Positions 46,170 to 57,438 of a stretch of DNA of 64,000 nucleotides are shown piece by piece. The first letter of the stretch is position 1. Each line of letters opens with the position of its first letter. The notes under the pieces are model-generated. The model was not told the DNA's origin. It ran no database searches and worked only from the letters and a program-made list of their open reading frames with translations. The DNA is from Isoetes taiwanensis (taxonomy: Eukaryota; Streptophyta; Lycopodiopsida; Isoetales; Isoetaceae), in contig JAJEKV010000101.1 of assembly GCA_021234155.1 (NCBI GenBank), positions 1,927,332 through 1,991,331 of the forward strand, written 5' to 3'. Position numbers and translations under genes: made by a program.

Positions 46170-47480
46170 GGGATTGGGATCATCGTGCCACTACGCCGGG
46201 CAAATGTGAGTTCTTTGGAGAAACCATTAGAGAGGGAGAAAGGTCTACTAGCATTTTGCTATCGGATCTCCAACATCAAAGCTGCTTTGTCATTGTGACT
46301 GCTGGGAGAATCACTGGAAGATATACCATCATACACATCATCTTCAGCGAAACCCCGACACGCTTACAATAACACGCTTGTTGGAAAAATCATACAACTT
46401 GTAACCTTTACGATTTTTACGGATACCCAATGAAGATGGCTTTGACGACCACGTCATGCAACTTTCCATACTTTTTCAGCTTCTCGGCGGGTATGGAAGC
46501 ATAAGCCAAGCACCCAAACACCCTCAAATGAGACACATCTGGTTTCATTCTCCAAAATGCTTCATAAGGAGTCACATCTGGACTGCCTTAGTAGGCGACC
46601 TATTTGCCAAATATCTTTGCACAATCATTGCCTCTCCCCAAAAAGATTTAAGGGTTGCTTGTGACTCATCATAGATCTTGCCAAATCAAGCAAAGATCTA
46701 TTCCTCCTTTTAGCTACACCATTTTGTGGATGAGCATAAGGAATGATTAAGCGTCTTTCAATACCTTCTTCCATGAGAAACTCATCAAATGCATTAGAAA
46801 CATATTCACCTCCATTGTCACTTCTCAACTTTTTTTTATTACTAACCATGTATGCTTTTCCCCATTCTTTGCTTTGAAGGCCTTGAACTTGCCAAGCACC
46901 TCAGATTTGCGATTACAAAGTATACACCCAAGTGTACCCTCTTGAAATCATCAATCAAGGTCAAGAAATATCTCTTTCCACCTAGTGAAACATCGGGGCA
47001 TATAGCACAAATCGAATCACGGCTGACTCAAGAGGTTGAGTTGCTTTCGATGAATATCTTTGTTGTGGAAAAGGCTATTGAGGTTGCTTTAGAGATGGCA
47101 CGCGACACACTCAAGCTTGACACATTTCGAGAGAGGGAATACATGTAACCATCTTGTTCTTGTACAAAGCATGCAGTGGTGCCTCAACATGACCAAAGCG
47201 AGCATGCCACGGATGCTTTCGGTGACCAAATCAGCACATACAAGACCATGTTCGGTCTTATAAAGCCCGAACCATCAAAGATTTATATAAGCCAGCCGTG
47301 CGGCGTCCGCGACTTTTCAAGTCAATTCCTTCAAGTGGATTTCGCCCGGTGAGATAGGCTTTTCGATTTTTGAGAACAATGTAATGGCCTGCTTTATCAA
47401 ACTCAGCGGCAGACATGATATTAGACTGTAATCCGGGAGCAAACATGACATTCCTCACCTTACTAACTATCATGTCCATG
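46170..47480 (-). pseudogene. Copia protease end and integrase, fragmented
   Basis: 47,480-47,258 reads the region after the protease (VRNVMFAPGLQSNIMSAAEF), and 46,849-46,625 the integrase end (LRSDNGGEYVSNAFDEFLME, then NGVAKRRNRSLLDLARSMM). The stretch between (47,150-46,850) holds further integrase sequence in shifted frames. The second catalytic Asp (SDNGGEY) is visible; where the third, a Glu, is expected the text reads NGVAKRRN rather than NGVAERKN, so the catalytic residue appears lost. Confidence 0.7.
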
Positions 47481-47639
47481 CAATTGAAAAGCTACAATCC
47501 CCTTTCATGTGATAGGAAGAGAATATCCATCACCCATCTTCACATCACCTCCAGATCGAGGTTCAAGTTCGGAAAACACATCCCGAATCTCCGTTAAAGA
47601 TGAGCGTGGCTCCACGGCTCACGAGTACAAAATCCGGTC

Positions 47640-48468
47640 CTTACAGCCCAGGGTCTTTGGCCGCTGCTGCAATCTCTCCCTTAGAGTTGACTACTGTGCT
47701 TCTCGTGTCACTATCCTTTGAGCTTTTCTTCTCCTTCTTACAATTCGAACTGTAGTGACCCTTTTCACCACAATTCCAGCACTTGAACTCCTTGGATTTC
47801 TTACCTTCAGACTTCACATTTTCTGACTTCCTAGAGTCTTTGCTATCAGCAATCTTCTTCTTGGTGTCAGCTCGAGAAGTAGACACAAGATTAGCATGGT
47901 CCACTCTCCCATCCCTTTGCTTCTGCACCAACTCCTCTTGTTGCAGTAGAATGGTTACTTTGGCTATATCAATCTTCTCCTTGTACCTGATCTTCGAGGA
48001 GATAATATCATACGAAGGAGGAAGACCAACCAAGATATCTTGAATCAGCTGTTTTTCAGACAGCACTCCACCAGCAGCCATGTAATCCAAGCGCCATTGC
48101 TTCATCTGAGTAAGGTATGCTGTGACAGATTTGAAATCACGTAATTGGGCATGTCTCATTTTGTTCTGGATCAGCATTTGAGTAGCCATACTCTTGCTGT
48201 CAAGAGACTTCTCCAAATGAGACCACATCTCCTTAAACTCAGTAAAATGGTTGATTTCATGACCAATTGTCTCTTCAGCCAACATTTTGACAAGAGCAGA
48301 AGCTTTCTAGTTTATCCTGCCAGCATCTGCTGACTTGGTGCGGATAAAATCTTCATCAAACACCGCTCCCATGTCACTAAATATCAAATAATTCACCATG
48401 AACTTCTTCCAAGCATGGTAATTATTATTAGTGAGCTTTGCATTCAGTGAGAACTTGAATGGATCCAT
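47640..48468 (-). pseudogene. Copia gag with zinc knuckle, one premature stop
   Basis: The frame opens at 48,468 (MDPFKFSLNAKLTNNNYHAW) about 310 bases inside the 5' LTR. A TAG near 48,308 interrupts it, after which the long frame 48,285-47,641 includes the capsid (FKEMWSHLEKSLDSKSMATQ, DYMAAGGVLSEKQLIQDILV) and the knuckle CWNCGEKGHYSSNC near 47,770. This is the usual copia gag layout. The TAG replaces a sense codon in RIN*KAS and could be a C-to-T change. Confidence 0.85.
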
Positions 48469-48790
48469 AAATTTCTCCTGTTTTCAGCAGCCAAAAAGAT
48501 GGTTGAGAAAATAAATTCGTCACCACCCACTAGAAAAGTTGAATCTTGAATTCTGTCGGCCAAAAGATCTTGGAAAACTCGAATCTCACACCAGAACTTG
48601 CTGGAAAATCCGAATCACTCTCCCAAAACACTTCCTCCAGGCCAAAAAGCAAGAATCTTCTCCAATGCCGCAAAAGAGATTTTTCACAACCAAATCTCAG
48701 CCAAAGAACTCCGGAAACGATGGCCAATCCAATTTGGATGCTTTTCCAATAGCTTGCTCTATTCTTCCCTCAAGAAAGCGTCTGATACCA

Positions 48791-49140
48791 TGATAGAACT
48801 AGTGCAAAACCAGCACAAACCCGCAAGATCGACTCAAGAGATAGAATAGAAGACAAGAACAAATCTATTGAGAAAAGCAATAGGAAATACAATCTCTACT
48901 TCTGAGCATTGCATAGTACATAACGTACAATCAATATATACAACCGGTGAGACTAAGAATAGTAGTCTGGTTTAACCACCAGATCCACTAATTCGGCGGC
49001 GATTTAGGGTTGATTGCTCGATCTTGACAAAGTCTTTGCCTTACGTACATTCGACATCTTTCGGTTTTGTGTGCTAAGTCTTTGAACCAACTTCTTTGTT
49101 TTGACACATTATGCTTAGTCAGCATATTTATATTCCAACA
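48791..49140 (-). repeat. 5' LTR of copia element
   Basis: 350 bp. The primer-binding site TGGTATCAGACGC follows immediately on the minus strand; the outer edge TGTTGGAAT meets the TCCTC duplication at 49,141. Confidence 0.9.
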
Positions 49141-49743
49141 TCCTCTAGCACACCCATGGAACCATTGTGATTCTAGAGTGGATTCATCCCTTTCCTGCCT
49201 CATCAGACCCGGGGAGATGTAACCCAAAGTAGCCTCATAGGGTGAATCCATGAGATTGCGTCTCCGGAAGGCTACAACCACGCCATAGCATGATTCGGCC
49301 TATCTGCAAAGTGTGCACATGAGGGCGGATGGAGTGGACTACCTAGCCATTGTTCTATGCTAGCCAACACCATGTTATACTTTTGTCTGCTCTTATCCGG
49401 AGGCCTTGACTGTCAGTCGACCCCGGGGTAGAGCCCTTATTTATGGTGCATTTCCTTTGTTACGTTGGTATTCTGTTGTATTTGTATTGATGATGATGGG
49501 CCACCCTTCGTGGTGGTATATTATTTATTTGCATTGTTGACAGATGCTAACATTATATACGCTTTCGCTATATAGGATTCCCATACGACGAATGACACCT
49601 CCGTGTTCTTCACCCGGATACTTGCCCATCACAAGTGATCCGAGTCAGACGGAGGGCCTTTCTGTGGTGATGGAGTCGCCATGGGAGGGAAATTTCCCGT
49701 ATTTATACGATGGGAGCATCGTATAGGTCGGGGGAGCGTCACA

Positions 49744-51386
49744 GCTAAGGATCTTGCTCTCTCTTCTTTCTTCCTTTTCCAATATATTCAGTCACATGTT
49801 TATTTTAGTTGGGAGTACAACGATTTCACATCCACCTACTATGTAATAAAAACATTATGCAAAAATAGATAGAGTTGCAATTTCATGGTTATAACTTCAG
49901 CTCTTGATGCCTAATGTAGGCCGAAAGGTATATTTGCAACCATATCTAGTTAAATGTCGATGCTAAATTGCGCACCGAGTTGCCTATGTTCATTTCATAT
50001 AACGCAGGTGCATTCTAAATCACATGTACATTCTCCATTAAACTCCACTACCTACCATTGGATGGGAAAGCAACTACAAAAGATTAGAGGTTGAAATTCT
50101 TAGTTTGAAATCCGGTTTCAATTCTACAGGCATGGGAACACAAGGCAATTGTGCGAGTTCAAATCATGAGTGCTGCCAAATCGGTACACACTTATTACAT
50201 GAGTCAACAGAGCATGGAAAAGAGAAATGTCCACAGCGGCCTTGGCCGCCTTGATAAATTTCTTGTAAAGACAATACATAATAAATTTATACTAATATCA
50301 GAAAGTATGCAACTATACATCTTATATTTCTTACAGAAAAGATCCCTTTCTTTATTCCTTCTTGTAAAGCTACATTTGGCATATTAAGAAATTTGATTTC
50401 TTTTTAACATTAGGTGTCAAGTACATATTGAATCCATTTCAAACATGAGGTGTACCGATTTTGAACTCGAATCTTTTTTTTTTCAAACATTGTGGTTTAG
50501 GCGTGGACAAGTGTCTAAAGAAGTAAAGTAATTTCAAAGAGTGACAAGTGGATTTGTGCAACTAATGACATTTGGTAAGATAGTAGTTTTTTCTCAATAT
50601 TGTGTTTTAAGCATGAACAAGTGTCTAAAGAAAGTGGACAAGCCATATGAAAGAGTGACAAGTGGATTTGTGCAAGTAATGACATTTGGTAAAATAATGG
50701 TACGTTCATTTCCCACGGCATAGTGAGATTCATGTTCAAAGAATCTTCAAAATGTTGAGAGAATCTCATAAACCTTGGGAATACGCAAGAAATCGCAAGG
50801 AATTTGCAAGATACTTTAATACGAAAATCTTCATGAAGTCTCAAGGAAACGTGGACAATCTTTATAGAACCTTGAAGGAGGTTCACAAGAGTGTCTCTTG
50901 CCCTGATTTGAACACACACAAATCTTCGCGACAGTAAAGAGAAATGTTTGCGGTGGCCTTGGCTACCGTAGTGAATTTCTTGTATGGAATAAGCGATTGT
51001 CTTATACTTCTCATATAACAAAGTCCAAAACACCTTAATAATACAAGCACCACCTATTAATACAAGCATCTTTACTGCCACAGTTTTTCCTTCGAAAAAC
51101 TTTCTGGGCGGGGTTTTTTAACCCCGATAGCAATAAGTCCGTCGCGCTCTCTTATTGGGTCCCATAGGCCAAGTGGTATCCGTGGACGATAAAAACCCTA
51201 TTCCTATTCTATATAGTACTAGAAATGGTGCCCAACGCTACTGGGTAATGGGTGGGTAGAATAGATACTGTGAACTTGTAGATAAAGTTGTAGATAGAGA
51301 TTAAGAAGCCATTTGAATATGGCTACTTTTTTCAGCAAAGATAGAGTGCCATACCTATTCATCGAACTATCACATGCCCAAGCAAA
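49744..51386. other. Repeat debris with CACTA-like ends; no gene
   Basis: 50,226-50,263 (GCGGCCTTGGCCGCCTTGATAAATTTCTTGTA) and 50,950-50,985 carry CACTA-like termini. Two direct copies of about 120 bp lie at 50,480-50,599 and 50,600-50,720 (ACAAGTGTCTAAAG...GAGTGACAAGTGGATTTGTG). The module at 51,066-51,180 matches 41,113-41,215. Frames here are short and unassigned. Confidence 0.5.
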
Positions 51387-51399
51387 TATGAAGATAGGG

Positions 51400-52482
51400 G
51401 AGAAATGGCCGTTGGCGCGTTTCTTGGCGCCTGGAACTAGGGCGGCGGCAGAGAGGGAAGGCCGCCCTTCTCCCTCTTCCTTCCGAGCCTTTGCTCAATC
51501 CTCCACGAAGATCGAGTCCCTTTTGATTTCTTTGCTAGAGGGATTTTGCACAATTTTCTCTTTGGATTTCGTTTATTCAAAGGTGGGTCGGATTCTTCAA
51601 TCGAGAATTGCTTCAAAGGCGGTCCTTTCATTTCATGCCGGTTTGCCATTTACTTAGGTTCTTTCATCAAGTAAGTTCTCTTGTTTGAGTAAAAGCAGAA
51701 AGATTGAGATTTTAGGAAATGTGGGGAGAGCAATTGAGTTGTATGATTTTTGGGCTGCCTCATCAAACAACGGATCCTCACGAGTTCTTGGCTTTTTCCC
51801 CTTCCTCTTGCTCTTTCTTTCTAGCGGAAAGATCTAAGAATGTTGTTCGGGAAGGAGTCGGGGTAAATTCTTGATTTTGATTTTCTGAGTTTAGAAGCAG
51901 GATGCTTAATTTTTCCGAGATTGCCGAGCTAGGGAGATAAGCGTGTCGGGAAGGAGCTTCCATATCGATCAAGATATCATGAACCAAAATTTAGGGGGAG
52001 GTTTTGGTCTTTGGGAACGTGTGTCTAGCTACGGGGTTGGGCGGTGGCACATCAGGCAATGCAAACATCTCCTTTTAATTTCGCGTGCAGTAGAAAAATT
52101 GCAGAATCAGATCATAGTTTGAAGCAGTTGGGCTTCTCTGAGCAGTGCGGGAGAATTGGTCAGATTACTCTTCAGCTCTTTTCTCTTCATTTTTAGTTTT
52201 GCAAGAAGACTTTTGAATTTTTTGAGCATTCATGACTTATCTGTAGTTTCTGGAAAGCTTGTGCTAATTTTATCTAAACAGGAAGATTGGTTTTAATCAT
52301 GTAGTACTGGATAGATAGAAGAAGATGTTGAGAAAAGCGGTCGGTCTGAGAAATTATGGATATAAAATCTGATCTGCATGTGATCTTTGTGCTTAAACTA
52401 TATCTGGTCTATGTGAGACCTATGCTGTAATTCTTCCTATCTTTTAATAAAAATTTTCTTTCCTTCAAAAAAAAAAAAAAAT
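51400..52482 (+). mobile_element. Poly(A)-tailed retroinsertion with 13-bp target duplication
   Basis: TATGAAGATAGGG occurs at 51,387-51,399 and again at 52,483-52,495. The enclosed 1.08 kb ends in 15 A (52,467-52,481) with AATAAA 15 bases upstream (52,446). These are the marks of LINE-mediated retroposition of a polyadenylated RNA. There is no long open frame; 51,313-51,657 overlaps the left flank and has no known motif. It may be a retrocopy of a non-coding or untranslated transcript or a non-autonomous element. I do not recognise the source. Confidence 0.75.
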
Positions 52483-52495
52483 TATGAAGATAGGG

Positions 52496-53222
52496 TTCTT
52501 TGAATCTATTTCCATGCAATCTGTTGCTGAGGTGGGAGTGTAAGCCCAGCCATGATTTTCCAAGTAGGGGTCTTTCGGTGTAAGACCCGAGGATGCCAAG
52601 AAGGAGTAGAGTAGCCATAGCCGCTACTGGGCAAAGAGGCCTTAGCCACACACACTAAAACTTTTAGGGGCCCCCCTTTTTTTTTTAATTTTGCAACCTT
52701 TGGATAAATAAAGCATGGTCGTTGGATCGGAACAATGAAGCAAATGTCAAGATGAAGTTTGAAGACACAAACGCACGTACTAAAATTTTAGAATATAAAG
52801 ATAAAGATAGTAAACAAGGTGCTGTGCACGGAGGGTTGCCCTCCATGGCCGCGGGTGAAGTGGCTTAAATCATAGTTCAAAGTCATATTTTGACAATCAA
52901 TTCAAAACCGTAACTCCGAACATTTAGAAACGAAATCCTTTGTAGCCAACGAACTACCTTTATCTTCCAAAATGCAGCTAAAGAGTTTAGCAACCTGTGA
53001 AATAAAGAACACACGAATTTCAGAACTATAAAATATACGGGGCTATTTGGGAAAATATTTAAAATTTAAGGGCATTTTGGAAATTTTAAAAATACGAAGG
53101 GCTTTTTGGGAATTAAGTCAAGAAAGGGAGCCCCTGAGGAATCGGTGCAACCTGCATAAGGCAACACATGTTAAACACATTATACTTCCAAACAATCTTG
53201 TTTATTTCCATCGAAGACAAAC
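52496..53222. other. No gene seen
   Basis: Continuation of the sequence split by the retroinsertion, then AT-rich spacer. Confidence 0.4.
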
Positions 53223-53504
53223 CTGAAATGCATCATGGATTCGCAACAAAGTACCAATCCTTGCCTATCAGTTCCGGGATTCCAGCCTTTGCAAATAATT
53301 TCATCACATTGTCATTGGGGTTAGAGAATGCTATCTGCATAACCAAGGGAGGATAAAAGATCAGCATCAACCAATCAATAAGCCTCATAGATGCAAACAA
53401 CTATTTACGTGAACAAGAAAAACGTACCTATATATTTCTGGTCTTGTATTCCTGATGGAGTTCCTTGATGGCATGCAATGCGCTTGAGTCAATATAAGTT
53501 ACAG
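53223..53504 (-). pseudogene. Sulfate transporter STAS-domain fragment (SULTR4-like), two exons
   Basis: Exon 53,504-53,428 reads VTYIDSSALHAIKELHQEYK, and exon 53,334-53,223 continues IAFSNPNDNVMKLFAKAGIP then ELIGKDWYFV. These are the hallmark phrases of the C-terminal STAS domain of plant SULTR sulfate transporters, closest in memory to the SULTR4 (vacuolar) group. Splice sites are intact (GCAG|CT, TAG|GTACGT, GCAG|AT, CAG|GTTTGT). Two lesions occur: the last codon of the first exon is TAG where the family has Gln (CAG), and one extra base after WYFV shifts the frame. No membrane-domain exons were found upstream. It is a relic or a misread gene end. Confidence 0.7.
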
Positions 53505-53944
53505 CTGCAGACAAATGGACAATGCATTTTTTATGACACAGAGCAAAAAAAAAAGCACTTACATAGACATTTAGTTTTATAAACACAACAAGATTTAGAT
53601 TCTTGGAGAAGAAATGATGGATGTATGCATCATCTCAAAAATAGTAATGCAACATAATCTGTTATGGAGTAGTTTGTATCACATCATCTTGTTTGGATCA
53701 ATTTGCCTCATAATTCTTTCAAGCATTTTTGTGAAAATTTTCCAACAAGCAAGCCTTGCTATTCTCTCCTTGGCATCTTAGAATAACCACGGTATGGCAT
53801 AGCTAAACTATGAAAACCACTTTGTATAAGCAGATGAACCAAGGTTGTGAAAAACAACATCGGCCATCCATCCCAGCCACCAAAACCTAAGTAAAGAACA
53901 TCGATTCATGTGCATCTGAAGTGCAAAGGTCGTTTAAGCACCAA

Positions 53945-54556
53945 GCATCCATGAAATGGCAGCATAGGAGCATGTTTGTATGTGGCTACCTTCGGGATTT
54001 TTAAAAAAAATATCCATACAAACATGCGTGGCGGGGCTTTGCGGGATTACAACCATTTGACATTACCAAAGAATCTATAGCGAATCACGGTCCCATATAT
54101 CACGAATGTTTGGGCATCTAAGCAACTACATCAAGTCTCCAAATCCACTTTTGTCCTAGCTTTCGAGACATATCAGCGTGCATTGAAAATATCATTGAGG
54201 CGGTGACTCACGGTACTAGCCTCGTATTGTTAACCTTTGCCATTATACGCTCTTATTACGCATCCATGAAATGGCGGCATAGGAGCATTTTTCTTTACGC
54301 TTGACTACCTTCGGGGATTTTTAAGAAAAAATATCTATCGACATGCGTGGAGGCGGGGCTTTGCGGGATTACAACCATTTGACATTGCCAAAGAATCTAT
54401 AGCGAATACATTTACCATATCACGACTATTTGGGCATCTAAGGCTACATCAAGGCTCCAAATCCACTTTGTGCTAGCTCGAGATATATCCACGATTGCAT
54501 TGAAAATATCATTGAGGCGGTGACTCATGGTACTAGCCTCGTATTGTTAGGCGGCT
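53945..54556. repeat. ~315-bp tandem duplication
   Basis: 53,945-54,259 and 54,260-54,556 both start GCATCCATGAAATGGC and end GGTACTAGCCTCGTATTGTTA. They share long near-identical blocks, for example around GCGGGATTACAACCATTTGA, with numerous small differences elsewhere. The content is not recognised. Confidence 0.85.
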
Positions 54557-57438
54557 AATAAAGAGGGATTACGATAAGCTTTTGTATTTTGTTTTGGGAA
54601 ATTTGAATAAACCTATGTTTTCCCTTTGCCCAGGGAATTACACTATTTTGAGTTAATATGAAAAACATAATGATTCTGTGCCACAATAGTTTATACTGAA
54701 ATTGACCTTGATAAGCTAGTCTAGGAGCGGGGAGACATATCCATCCTCTTTGGGCGGCATATCAAATAATTATACAAGGAAGAAGTAAAAAATAAAATTG
54801 AAGAAACAAAAATGCCATAATCCTTTGTTTCATTTAAGTTGTGTGAATTCACATTCATCTGCAAGTTTGTCTCTGATCTCTTCTCTAACTAAAAAGGATC
54901 TATAGTAGTAGAAAATTTCCTAAACTTATCTATTAAATCAAGAAGATTTTTTGAAATGGCTCTTTCAGCAGGTATCGCACATCATTAGCTTGGAAGGCTC
55001 ACTTTCAATTTGATGGTCAACGGCAAAATTGAAGCTGGATAGTGCGAATGTATGGAAATAATGTTGAATATGCCAGAGGATGGAGAAACAGGAGGACCTC
55101 ATAGTCAGTTTATTGCATTATGATACTATGAAGCAATGAGTTAGTTTTTAGTACAAACTGGAGATTCCTTGGTCTCCTAGCCCCTTCCTAAGAACCTCAG
55201 TTTGAAATTGGAGAAAAACTGCATGTTCCCATATGATAAATTTACAGCACCCAGAAAGGCTAAGACTGGCTTCATTTATCTGCATGAAAACATTTCCATC
55301 GGTTTTATGCGTGATCTCCTACTCAACCCCTAATATGGTGAAAAGATGATGCTCCAGTGAGGTTTTATTCCAACGAGAGAATATATCTTTGAAACTCACG
55401 GGTTAGAAAAGGACCGAGGGAAAGTTTCATGGAATAAAAACTTACATGGGCTCATGGAACCATGGGTGAACCATAGGGTCAATGGCTGTTAACCTAGTAA
55501 TTACAAATTCATGCAATGAAATAAATTATCTGTTTACTGTTCTTGTAACTTGCATGGTACTTGCATGGCAAATGTTGCAGTATGGAGGAGGTCTCTCGGT
55601 TTTGACAAAGTCCCCAGGCTAGATTATGTTTGTGCATTATACGTGAGAAAGACCAGCAACTGCAGTTTGTGCATTACACGGACTCCATAAATACCGGTTA
55701 ATGTCAATATACTGCGAGGAAAACATAGCGAGCAAATCTGGCCGAGGAAAATATAACGCTACCTTTGAATGCATGCCATGGTTATCTAACACCAGCCACA
55801 GATAAGTGGATGCATGCACATATATTAAAGTATGGATTTAATTTTAAGATGGATCTCGGATCTTCCACTATCAATGTGTAAAACAATTCTGGAACTGAAG
55901 CTCCATGCTATGCTTTTAATAAATTACCTATTAGAATCTTGGTTTTCTACATGGACATAATAGTTTGGCGCATACACTTTTTGATCACATGCGTGAGCGG
56001 ATGCCATTACCTTTGTTAGCATTTGTCTTAGCCGGGCGACACTAAAAGTAATAACGGGGCAATGGCACGCATAAAAATGTGTCGTTGGAACTGCTATTCA
56101 AGATGTATGGCAAGGGTGTTGGACTTGAAAATCACGAAAAAAGACACATTATATGCCGGCGATGGGCATCTTTGAAAATCACCGCGTATCAATAATTGTA
56201 TCGGGAAGGAAGGTACCTTCCTAAATGATGTGACATTTGTTGATTCAATATTGTAGCCACGGTGGCTTTGTAAAAAGCTGGGCTCGGGTTCATGCCTTTT
56301 CGGACCGGGTCATGTCTTTGATTTGGAGGGGGAGAGAAAGGTTTCTGTTTATCATTAGCTCATGGAAGCCAGGTTTGCCTTGAGTGGTTCCTTCACTCAC
56401 ATGTAGTCAAAGCCAAACTGCTTTGCATCCTGCATGACACTATGGTATTCCACAATTGCCGTGTTACCTTGCTGTTCAAAGGGTTCAGGACCTTGCATTA
56501 CCGCATTTCTATTTGATTAGCCAATGAAAGCCATGGCATATTGAAGCTCAATTTTATTTCTTGCTCTCTGTGTTCCCCACTCATTAATCCTTCAACCAAA
56601 GTCCCTATTTGACCGTCTTAAATCCTTCCAAATGTATGTTTTATGACAAGATGAGTTTTATATACTGAGATCTTGCATTCCATGATACCACATCTTTTGC
56701 AACCCTTCGAATACATGGGACATGCTTCCTGCAGACTACCATGTTTGGCATAAAACGATTGGAACTAACATCCACCAATTGTTGGGCCTCAGTTCCATAT
56801 TCCTACGGGAGCATGCTTTCATGTGTACTGCATGCTAGCAATTGTCAATTCATCAGGTGTTCCATGCATTCAAATTCCATAATCCCAATGAAAGGTGCAT
56901 TGATCATAGTCTGACCATTTGCTGCATTTTCATAGTGCATGGAACGTGGATCTCTAACTGTATATCATTCTGCTGCTTCCCATGCTTGATCAACCTCCGT
57001 GGATAGCTTACAACCTGGACAAGCCAGAGCCTTACTTTTTTGGAGAAAAGAAAAAACTATAATCAATCAATGACTCATTTAGCCTTCGATCGTGTACTTG
57101 GAATTACAAAGTCCTTGACAGTAACATATGCTTGAAAAAATTGATTCTTGCAAGTATCTCTTGTATAAAATTATCATTAGGTTTTCCCATCTATCTGTTA
57201 AAATATCTGGTCCTAAATGTTCCTCAAGTAGTTTTCTTTAGCTAACATAAACTCTTCTTATCCTGCTTATAAAAGTCAGCAAAATCTTCTAGGAGAAAAT
57301 TACATATGTTTCTGTTAAATTGCATAACATCAATTACCAAGGAGATGCCATACCTTACAAACATTCAGGGAAACAACAGAAAGCATAGCAGTGAGAACTG
57401 ATAGGTACAATCTACAACATTCTGGCAAACGATCTGTA
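54557..57438. other. No gene seen
   Basis: About 2.9 kb without a convincing frame, RNA gene or repeat on either strand. The 3' untranslated region of the next minus-strand gene should occupy the right edge. Confidence 0.5.

Larger units (their letters stand above)
44021..49140 (-). mobile_element. Ty1/copia retrotransposon, nearly full length (5.1 kb)
   Basis: LTRs are 48,791-49,140 (5') and 44,021-44,363 (3'), both opening TGTTGGAATATAAATATG on the minus strand. The primer site TGGTATCAGACGC (tRNA-Met type) abuts the 5' LTR at 48,790 and the tract TTTAAGGGAGAG abuts the 3' LTR. A 5-bp target duplication, TCCTC, is at 44,016-44,020 and 49,141-49,145. Gag, protease, integrase, RT and RNase H follow in copia order on the minus strand. 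The coding frame is interrupted by several shifts and a stop in gag. It lies within a gypsy LTR, so it is the younger element. Confidence 0.92.
43115..49743 (+). mobile_element. Gypsy 3' LTR (about 1.5 kb) split by a copia element
   Basis: LTR sequence runs 43,115-44,020 and resumes 49,141-49,743 (after the duplicated TCCTC). It begins TGACGTTCC after a polypurine tract and ends GAGCGTCACA, like the LTR at 11,168-12,780, and shares blocks such as CATCAGACCCGGGGAGATG and TGGTGGTATATTATTTATTT. Telo-box-like CCTAACCCTAAACCCTAA is at 43,244. It is a distant relative of the first chromovirus. Confidence 0.8.
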
